Assembly: GCA_025463925.1 (NCBI GenBank)
Contig: JAODBK010000045.1
Span: forward strand, 1 to 45,006
Length of the DNA stretch: 45,006 nucleotides
Origin: Acidimicrobiales bacterium
Lineage (GTDB): Bacteria; Actinomycetota; Acidimicrobiia; Acidimicrobiales; AC-14
Direction of reading: 5' to 3'
Each line of letters begins with the position of its first letter. Within the stretch, counting starts at the first letter, position 1. A program made the translations under genes and the position numbers. The notes below the pieces were generated by a model. The model was not told where the DNA came from. It ran no database searches and worked only from the letters and a program-made list of their open reading frames with translations. Of the stretch, positions 39,073 to 45,006 are shown one piece after another.

Positions 39073-42000
39073 ACGACTCCACCCTGTTCGGCGCGCCCGT
39101 CGGCGGCATCGTCGGCCGCCGCCAGCTGATCGCCGTGCAGACCATCGAACTCGGGCGCCTCACCCATCACCCGGTGCCGCTCGTGCCGTCGGCGCTCGTC
39201 GCCGTGTCGGGTACCGGCCCCGAGCGCGATTCGAACGGGAGCGGCAAGACGACCTTCTTGGCGTCGGTGTCCTTGCTTCTCGGCGATCCTGAATGGAGGG
39301 TGGCGACCACCGGCGGCGCCGATGCCCTTGGCTTGCTCTTCGACCCCGACCTGTCCGGCGACGCTGCCGGGCTCTATGACCCAGCCCGCGTCGGCTACGT
39401 CGCCGGCGTGTTCGCGCACATGACCGCGGACGGCAGTTACGACGAGCTGACCGTCTGGGTGCGGATCTCTTCTGACGACTCACCGCGGCTTGCCGCGCGC
39501 TGGGCTCCCGGCGTCCACCTCGTCGCTGAGCGCGACGAAGCAGCCGCCATGTGGAACAGCCTCGGCCGCGAGCGCCAGATCGGCCCGACCGCGTTTGTCG
39601 AGCAGCTCTACGGCGGCACCGGCCGCTGCCTCGCGTACGTCACCAGCCGCGGCAACCGCGACACCGACACATCTCTGATGCAGCTCCAAGCGCGGCTCAG
39701 CCCAGCTCGGATCGGCAGCGAACTCATCGTCCTACTCGGCCTCGAGCACCTCATCGACGGCGAGCGCGATCTGCGCGCCAAGCTCGCCGACGCGCAACAG
39801 CGCCTCGCCGTGCGCATCGACGATCACGAGCGCCGCGAACGAGAGTGGGCCGCCACACTCACTGAGATCGACGCACGCGACAGCGCACGCGCTGCCATCA
39901 CCGACGGAAAGCGGCTCTGGCGACTCCGCCTCGCGCGCAAGCTCCTCGATGCCCTGTCCGAGCAACAACAGGCGGAGGCGCAGCTCACCGAGCTGTCGTC
40001 GCGGCAACAGATCGCAGAGAGCGCAGTCCGCGATCTCGAGGCTCGTCTGGCTGACTTGCCCGACGCCGCAGCGCTGGCTGAGGTCGTCGAGTCGGCGCGG
40101 CGCGCGCACGAGGACGCCGATGCGCGACACACGACAGCAAACGAAGATGTCGTGCGCCGCCGGCTCGAGCTCGAGCAGCTCGCACAACAGATCAGCGCGC
40201 TCACAACCAAGGCGCTCGCCGCACCGCCTGGGATCAGCCCGGAGGAATGCGACGGACGCGTCGCCGACACAACCTCATCGCTCGACCGAGCCGTACGGAC
40301 GCTGGGTGCCGTCGAGGTCGACCTGCAGCGGGCGAACGCAACGCTTGCCGCCATCACAGAGCACGGCGACTCCGACCCCAGAGCGCGCGCGGCGCTCGAC
40401 GCAGCCCAGACCGATGCGACCTCGCTCATCGACGGCATCGTCCTCGAAGACACCGCACGACAGCTCTGGGAGCCGCTGCTCGCCCCATGGCGAGGCGCCT
40501 TCGTCATCCCCTCCCACCATCGCGACCGGGCCATCGCAGCGGCACCGCCCGGCACCGTCCTCGTCATCGTCGAGCCCGACATGATCGAGCAACCACCCGA
40601 TGGCGTCACCGAAGCGCCGGCCGGGACCGCCCGGTTCCTGGAGACTCTGCTCGGCCGGTCGGACGCTCCCTACGTCGACGTCGCCGCTGGCGTCGTCGTG
40701 ACCGGTGGGTTCGAACACGAGCTGTGCGGCCGAGATGCCGCCATCGCCCGAGCACATGCCGAGGTGGAACGAGTCGAGCGCGCGCACGCCGATGAATTCG
40801 ACAACCACGAACGCGCCCGTCTCGCCCATGAGCTGGCGATCGACGTCGCTGAGCGCGTGCATGTTGCCGAAGAACTTGCGACCGTCCGCTTGGAAGAGTC
40901 CGAACGATCCCAAGCGATGGCAGGGTTCTCCCACGCCCTTGCCGACGCCGACGGCGTCCGCACCGCGGCGATCACGGCGCTGCTCGAAGCACGCGTGCAG
41001 CACGAGACCGCCACCCAGGGTCGCGACCGTCTCAACCTCGATCTCGAAGCCTCCCAAGAAGAGGTCGCGCGTGTCGTTCGCGACCTGCAGGTCACCCACG
41101 CAGCGATCGAACGACTCGACATCAACGGATGGCGCCGTGCGTGGGCCGACACCGACGAGGCGGCTGCCGCAGCTCTTGACGGTGACGATCGACCGGAGGA
41201 CTCACTGCGTAGGCGAGCCACCGAGCAGCTCGGCGTCGCACTGGAGCGTGTCGGCATCGATTCGACCACGGGCGACCGCGCGCCCACTCCGGCGATCGAG
41301 AGCGTCATCCGCGCGCGGCGCGGACTCGACGACGACGTGGCTCCGACCAACGAGGTTCGCCGGTTCGACACGGTCGCCCAACCACTCGTCGACTGGCTCG
41401 ACGACCAATCCGATCACGACACGACCTTTCGCGAGGACGTGGCGGCCGAACGGCAGCGGTGGGAGGAACTCATCGGAGCCGCCCGTCACGAGTGCGAAAC
41501 CCAAGGCGATCTCCTCGATCGGCATCGAGACATGGTCGAGCAGCAGATCGAGGCCACCCTCGGTCACGTCAGCGCGCGCTACGGCGAGCTCGATGCCACC
41601 GCGGGTGGGTACGGCGCGAAGCTCCACTGGCGATCGATCCGGCCCGTGCACCCGACGGATCTCTGGGTCTGGGAGGTGACACCCGAGTGGCGACGAGGGC
41701 ATGGCGCCAAGTGGTTGGCCTACACGCGGCAGGCCAACTCAGCGATGCAGAAACAGCACCGCACTCACCTTGTCCTTGCCGCACTGCTCGCCGCACAGGA
41801 CCCCGCCGGCCGCGTCCTCATCGTTGACGAGGCTGGCAACGACTTCGGTCGTGAGCACCTGCGGCAAGTGCTGTCCGCCTTCGCCCACGTCGCCGACGCG
41901 CATGGGGTCACCGTGATCGCCGCCTGCCAGGACAAGGTCCTCGAGGAGGTCGCGGCGCTCGGAGCCGCCCGTCTCCTCCTGTGGTTCGAACGACTGTCGG

Positions 42001-42104
42001 ACGCGTCGGCGTTGTGCCGCCCGACTCGAGTCTGGGGATTCGACGCCGACGGCCGACGGGTTGAGCTCACCCGATCGGCAGTGGAGGCCGGGCGGCAGCT
42101 GTGA
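39069..42104 (+). CDS. SMC/MukB-like ATPase (JetC-like)
   Basis: A 1011-aa SMC-type protein. Walker A is near the N-terminus, RDSNGSGKTT with Lys60. Two long coiled-coil regions (about residues 230-440 and 565-850) flank a globular hinge-like domain (about 450-555, QLWEPLLAPWRGAFVIPSHH ... FLETLLGRSDAPYVDVAAGV). Walker B is RVLIVDEAGNDFG with Asp920-Glu921. The usual LSGGQ-type signature is not recognisable; RRGHGAKWLAYTRQAN occupies its place. The switch His is replaced by Gln954 in VIAACQDK. Size is close to JetC/MksB. It should form a loop-extruding dimer with the kleisin and small subunits. Coupled to both neighbours by 4-nt overlaps. Confidence 0.8.
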   Translation: MNDSTLFGAPVGGIVGRRQLIAVQTIELGRLTHHPVPLVPSALVAVSGTGPERDSNGSGKTTFLASVSLLLGDPEWRVATTGGADALGLLFDPDLSGDAAGLYDPARVGYVAGVFAHMTADGSYDELTVWVRISSDDSPRLAARWAPGVHLVAERDEAAAMWNSLGRERQIGPTAFVEQLYGGTGRCLAYVTSRGNRDTDTSLMQLQARLSPARIGSELIVLLGLEHLIDGERDLRAKLADAQQRLAVRIDDHERREREWAATLTEIDARDSARAAITDGKRLWRLRLARKLLDALSEQQQAEAQLTELSSRQQIAESAVRDLEARLADLPDAAALAEVVESARRAHEDADARHTTANEDVVRRRLELEQLAQQISALTTKALAAPPGISPEECDGRVADTTSSLDRAVRTLGAVEVDLQRANATLAAITEHGDSDPRARAALDAAQTDATSLIDGIVLEDTARQLWEPLLAPWRGAFVIPSHHRDRAIAAAPPGTVLVIVEPDMIEQPPDGVTEAPAGTARFLETLLGRSDAPYVDVAAGVVVTGGFEHELCGRDAAIARAHAEVERVERAHADEFDNHERARLAHELAIDVAERVHVAEELATVRLEESERSQAMAGFSHALADADGVRTAAITALLEARVQHETATQGRDRLNLDLEASQEEVARVVRDLQVTHAAIERLDINGWRRAWADTDEAAAAALDGDDRPEDSLRRRATEQLGVALERVGIDSTTGDRAPTPAIESVIRARRGLDDDVAPTNEVRRFDTVAQPLVDWLDDQSDHDTTFREDVAAERQRWEELIGAARHECETQGDLLDRHRDMVEQQIEATLGHVSARYGELDATAGGYGAKLHWRSIRPVHPTDLWVWEVTPEWRRGHGAKWLAYTRQANSAMQKQHRTHLVLAALLAAQDPAGRVLIVDEAGNDFGREHLRQVLSAFAHVADAHGVTVIAACQDKVLEEVAALGAARLLLWFERLSDASALCRPTRVWGFDADGRRVELTRSAVEAGRQL

Positions 42105-43336
42105 GGCACTGGGACCCTGCCGGCCCTCCCGCGTCTGTCGGCGGAGTGCCTCTCGGCTGTCGAGCTGTGCCGTTGGTTGACGTCGTCGAGCGAGACGGCG
42201 AGCTCGTCGAAGTACGTGATCGTCGACGGCGACGGAAGACGAACGAGGTCGTTCTCATTGCTGACCCAGCGCACCCGCTGGGATCAGTTGCCGAGGAGGC
42301 CCGCACGTTCGCAGTCGGCGCCGGTCGGCGGCGTTGGACCACCGTCGTCGGTCGATACGGCGATCAGGCTTTCGACCTTGCGCTCTCGCTCGTGCGCGGG
42401 GGCGTCGTGCACCTGGCGTGCCAGGTCGACGAGCGCGGCAACCTCGGCGACCCTCGCTGGTGGCAACCGACCGACAACGCTGCAATCGCAGAATCAGGAG
42501 CGCGCGCCCAGACGGCACATACAACCCAGCAGCGCGATGCCGAGCGAGAGTCGCTCGCGGCCGAGCTGGCTTCGGACTATCGCGAGATCGCCGACGCGTT
42601 GAAGGCCGCGAAGTCGCCCGTGGCGATCGCCGTGATCACGGCTGCCGCAACCGACCTTCTCGCGGGCATCGACCACGCTGGCCCGCGCGCGTTCGCGCAG
42701 GCGCACTTCGACGGCACCAAGGCGCACGATGTGCGGGCCGTCCTCACCGCCGCCGGCGTCCCCGGAGCCGTGCTCGAACAGCTCGGGCTTCGACGCGGCG
42801 ACCGAATCGGTCTGGGCGGCCCCATCTCCGTATCGACGCTCACGGGTCGCGTCGACTTCGGCCCGATGCGAGGCCCGGTGATCATTCGGCTCGATCAACC
42901 CGGACTCGAGGTCTCCACGGATGCGCAGACGGTCGTCGTGATCGAGAACCTTCAGCCTGCCGAGATCGTCTGCGCGCGCTACTCGACCCTGCCCGTCATC
43001 TACACCGCCGGCCAGTTCGGCGACGACGCCGCGAGCCTTCTCAGCCGACTCGCCGCCAGCGGCAAGCGGATCGTCGGGATTGTCGATGCCGATCTGGGTG
43101 GCGTTCGCATTGCTCGCCGCATTGTGGAGGCAGCGCCAGGAGCCGAGATCGTCGACGTTGGCAGCTGGCCGCATCCGGCGCGCGCGGCCTTCCCCGTCGA
43201 TGGGATTGCGGCTCGAGGCTTGCGCGTGCTGACGGAAGACCCGCTTGTCGGAGGTTTCGCATCGTCGGTGCTCGCCCGCGGCTACCCCGTTGAACAGGAG
43301 CTCGCAACCCTCGAGATCGTGAAGTCGATCGTGTAG
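42101..43336 (+). CDS. TOPRIM-domain nuclease-like protein (JetD/DUF2399-like)
   Basis: A 411-aa protein ending the SMC operon. The C-terminal 150 residues are a TOPRIM domain: VVVIENLQPAEIV with catalytic-type Glu282, then YTAGQFGDDAASLLSRLAA, then GIVDADLGGVRIARRI with Asp329 and Asp331. In Wadjet, JetD carries such a TOPRIM domain and cuts the plasmid trapped by the SMC complex. The text around the Asp pair resembles DUF2399-type members (TIGR02679 neighbourhood) more than classic DUF2220. The N-terminal 250 residues are unassigned and probably include an arm/DNA-binding region. Start GTG overlaps the SMC stop by 4 nt. Confidence 0.75.
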   Translation: MRHWDPAGPPASVGGVPLGCRAVPLVDVVERDGELVEVRDRRRRRKTNEVVLIADPAHPLGSVAEEARTFAVGAGRRRWTTVVGRYGDQAFDLALSLVRGGVVHLACQVDERGNLGDPRWWQPTDNAAIAESGARAQTAHTTQQRDAERESLAAELASDYREIADALKAAKSPVAIAVITAAATDLLAGIDHAGPRAFAQAHFDGTKAHDVRAVLTAAGVPGAVLEQLGLRRGDRIGLGGPISVSTLTGRVDFGPMRGPVIIRLDQPGLEVSTDAQTVVVIENLQPAEIVCARYSTLPVIYTAGQFGDDAASLLSRLAASGKRIVGIVDADLGGVRIARRIVEAAPGAEIVDVGSWPHPARAAFPVDGIAARGLRVLTEDPLVGGFASSVLARGYPVEQELATLEIVKSIV

Positions 43337-43337
43337 T

Positions 43338-43544
43338 TCATTGAGCCCTCGTCAGCGAGTACGCGTGGAGTTGACACGTTCGCATGCGACCGAGTGCGAC
43401 CTCGGCCTCACGGCGCTCGCCACGAATGGTCTTGGTGACGTACTGCTTCTTGCCGCTGACCGGGTCCTTGCCGACGAACGCGCGGACCTCCCCCCACTGC
43501 TTCCCGCGTTGGCGGACCCGGCCGCGCCGGCCGTCATCGCGCAT
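43338..43544 (-). pseudogene. tyrosine integrase N-terminal remnant
   Basis: The first about 50 residues match the N-terminal arm-binding domain of phage/ICE tyrosine integrases: RGRVRQRGKQWGEVRAFVG, DPVSGKKQYVTKTIRG, ERREAEVALGRM. Then homology stops and a short unrelated tail (RTCQLHAYSLTRAQ) leads to a stop. The core-binding and catalytic domains are gone, so the gene is dead. It faces the SMC operon and lies 1 bp from its end. It supports the view that this end of the island has suffered a deletion. The adjoining stretch 43545-43889 has no convincing gene. Confidence 0.75.
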
Positions 43545-43889
43545 CGGATGGGCAAGAGTGGCGATTTGGATGGGGAACGCGCCCGTTCGGAGCAGCTCAG
43601 CAACCCAAGAAGTCGCCTCTGACTGACCTGCTCACTTCTTGCGCACCCAGCCCTCCACAATGCGAACCTTTCAGCGCTGGTTCAAGGTGACCTGATCACG
43701 CTTCCGGCCGCTCACGCCAAGGTTCGTCGCGAGGGTTACCGCAAGATCGCCGCGGGCTGAAGGCTGGGGTACTCGCCAGTCCACCGACTATCAGCGTCGC
43801 CACGACCGGCCGATGCCCGTAGTCGCCGCCAGCACAACTCCATCAGGCCTGATGTAGCGCCGGCATGAAGTGCTCGGTACTCTTCCCCT

Positions 43890-43966
43890 ATCGCGACTGG
43901 CGTGCCGTGGGTGGGTTAACCACCAGGGAGCGGAAGGTTGCGACGCCGAACGCCTGGGCGTCGCGC
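43890..43966 (+). ncRNA. ZTP (pfl) riboswitch
   Basis: The leader of glyA has the conserved parts of the ZTP/ZMP-sensing pfl motif in order: CGCGACTGGCG near 43892, GGTTAACCACCAGGGAGCG at about 43914-43932, and CCGAACGCCTGGGCG at 43946-43960. The outer CGCGA and TCGCG can pair as P1. This class senses the purine intermediate ZMP/ZTP, which accumulates when 10-formyl-THF is short, and turns on one-carbon genes, often glyA. The Shine-Dalgarno GGAGG (43973-43977) follows the motif directly. Confidence 0.85.
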
Positions 43967-43981
43967 CGCCGTGGAGGCCCC

Positions 43982-45006
43982 ATGTCGGTTGCGGCAACCG
44001 ATCCTGAGATCGCGCAGCTCATTGATGACGAGCGCGAGCGTCAACGGCGCAAGATCCGGCTGATCCCGTCGGAGAACTATGTTTCGCACGCGGTCCTTGC
44101 GGCGACCGGCAGCGAGCTGACGAACAAGTACTCCGAGGGCTACGTCGGCAAGCGCTACTACGAAGGTCAGCAGGTCGTGGACCAAGTCGAGGCGCTGGCG
44201 ATCGAGCGGGCCAAGACACTCTTTGGAGTCGAGCACGCCAACGTCCAGCCGTACTCGGGATCGCCCGCGAACCTCGCCGTCTATGCGGCGTTCTGCCAGC
44301 CCGGCGACACGATCATGGGGATGGCGCTGCCGGACGGCGGGCACCTCACCCACGGCTGGGGCGTCTCCGTGACCGGCAAGTGGTTCCGTCCGGTGCGCTA
44401 CGGCGTACGCCGCGACACCGGTCGGGTCGACATGAATCAGGTACGCGACCTCGCCCGCCGCGAGCGACCCAAGATCATCATCTGTGGCGGCACCGCGATC
44501 CCGCGCACCATCGACTTCCCGGCGTTTGCCCAGATCGCCGACGAGGTCGGCGCAGTCCTCGTCGCAGACATCGCGCACATCGCCGGACTTGTCGCCGGCG
44601 GCGCGCACCCCTCTCCAGTCGGACATGCCCCTGTCATCACCACCACCACGCACAAGACCCTTCGCGGCCCACGCGGTGCGATGATCCTCAGCACCTCCAG
44701 ATACGCCGACGCTCTCGACAAGGCGGTCTTCCCAGGGCTCCAGGGCGGTCCTCACAACCACACCACGGCGGCGATCGCCGTCGCGCTGCACGAGGCGAGC
44801 CAGCCGTCGTTCCGCGACTATGCGCACGCCGTCGTCGTGAACGCGAAGGCACTCGCCGACGAGCTGAACGCGCACGGCTACGACCTCGTGTCCGGCGGCA
44901 CCGACAACCACCTCATCCTCATCGACCTGACGAACAAGGGCGTCGGCGGCAAACCGGTCGCCAAGGCACTCGACCGCGCCGGCATCGAGGTCAACTACAA
45001 CACCGT
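43982..45006 (+). CDS. glyA: serine hydroxymethyltransferase (3' end beyond window)
   Basis: PLP enzyme converting serine and THF to glycine and 5,10-methylene-THF. The visible 341 residues include [42 protein letters not shown], the PLP-binding [12 protein letters not shown] and the Schiff-base Lys in [14 protein letters not shown]. The family usually has about 420 residues, so some 80 lie outside the window. ATG at 43982 with GGAGG at the right distance. Expression is probably controlled by the ZTP riboswitch immediately upstream. It is most likely a chromosomal gene flanking the island. Confidence 0.95.
   Translation, partial: MSVAATDPEIAQLIDDERERQRRKIRLIPSENYVSHAVLAATGSELTNKYSEGYVGKRYYEGQQVVDQVEALAIERAKTLFGVEHANVQPYSGSPANLAVYAAFCQPGDTIMGMALPDGGHLTHGWGVSVTGKWFRPVRYGVRRDTGRVDMNQVRDLARRERPKIIICGGTAIPRTIDFPAFAQIADEVGAVLVADIAHIAGLVAGGAHPSPVGHAPVITTTTHKTLRGPRGAMILSTSRYADALDKAVFPGLQGGPHNHTTAAIAVALHEASQPSFRDYAHAVVVNAKALADELNAHGYDLVSGGTDNHLILIDLTNKGVGGKPVAKALDRAGIEVNYNT

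Larger units (their letters stand above)
33149..43660. mobile_element. putative genomic island at tRNA-Arg(CCU), defence-type cargo
   Basis: Left end: the tRNA-Arg 3' fragment. Right end: an integrase N-terminal remnant at 43338-43544. Cargo: AbiEi-like antitoxin, AbiE-like nucleotidyltransferase with a winged-helix partner, metallophosphoesterase, and a five-gene SMC/TOPRIM operon. The complete tRNA expected at the right end is not seen before glyA, so the element has probably decayed by deletion. The right boundary is approximate. Positions 33149-33455 contain no gene, only the hairpin at 33413-33441. Confidence 0.6.

Noticed and set aside
43545-43889. Short open frames between the integrase remnant and the riboswitch
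   Set aside because: None has a ribosome site, a domain or plausible composition; the region looks like island debris plus the glyA leader promoter.

Overview
The window is high-GC DNA with actinobacterial habits: GTG/TTG starts, 4-nt ATGA/GTGA overlaps, apparently leaderless promoters, and DUF222, DUF2510, TIGR03083-type and CWB2 proteins. I infer a free-living member of the Actinomycetota, possibly Acidimicrobiia-like; no marker gene here fixes the lineage.

Positions 1-6400 hold a DUF222 (13E12-type) gene cut by the window edge and preceded by an SOS/LexA-like box, an alpha/beta-hydrolase pseudogene, and a DNA-maintenance group: a DUF1931 histone-fold protein, an O6-alkylguanine-DNA alkyltransferase, a divergent Ada-AlkA fusion and an Mrr-like endonuclease. 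An ArsR-SRPBCC pair with a clear promoter follows. Positions 6500-19100 are mostly envelope genes: a CWB2-repeat exoprotein, an operon of class B penicillin-binding protein, YbhN-type membrane protein and lipoprotein, a DUF2510 membrane protein, a phosphodiester glycosidase, and two large FtsX/MacB-type permeases without an ATPase.

Positions 19174-20033 hold two translationally coupled AhpD/CMD-fold genes. One has an in-frame UGA exactly where the second Cys of a CxxC motif is expected, followed by a SECIS-like hairpin: a candidate selenoprotein. Positions 20149-33001 carry a subtilase with C-terminal SWTGQ/K repeats, a membrane GGDEF-EAL protein, a CaiB-type CoA-transferase, a UBP zinc finger protein, an MFS exporter with ArsR regulator, an AlkZ-like glycosylase, a TetR-controlled operon (TetR, DinB-like enzyme, metallo-beta-lactamase-fold protein) and a Fic protein with a repeated operator.

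At 33107-33148 lies the 3' part of a tRNA-Arg(CCU) gene, starting in the anticodon loop. This is a typical integration scar. From there to about 43.66 kb extends a defence-type island: an AbiEi-like antitoxin, an AbiE-like nucleotidyltransferase/winged-helix pair, a metallophosphoesterase, and a tightly coupled five-gene operon (36669-43336). The operon encodes a kleisin-like protein, two small winged-helix (KITE-like) proteins, a 1011-aa SMC-type ATPase and a TOPRIM nuclease-like protein. It resembles Wadjet/MksBEFG anti-plasmid systems but has an extra small subunit and an ATPase with an unrecognisable signature motif and a changed switch position, so it may be a divergent or undescribed subtype. 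A tyrosine-integrase N-terminal remnant closes the island. The window ends with glyA behind a ZTP (pfl) riboswitch.

All assignments come from reading the sequence; no database search was run.
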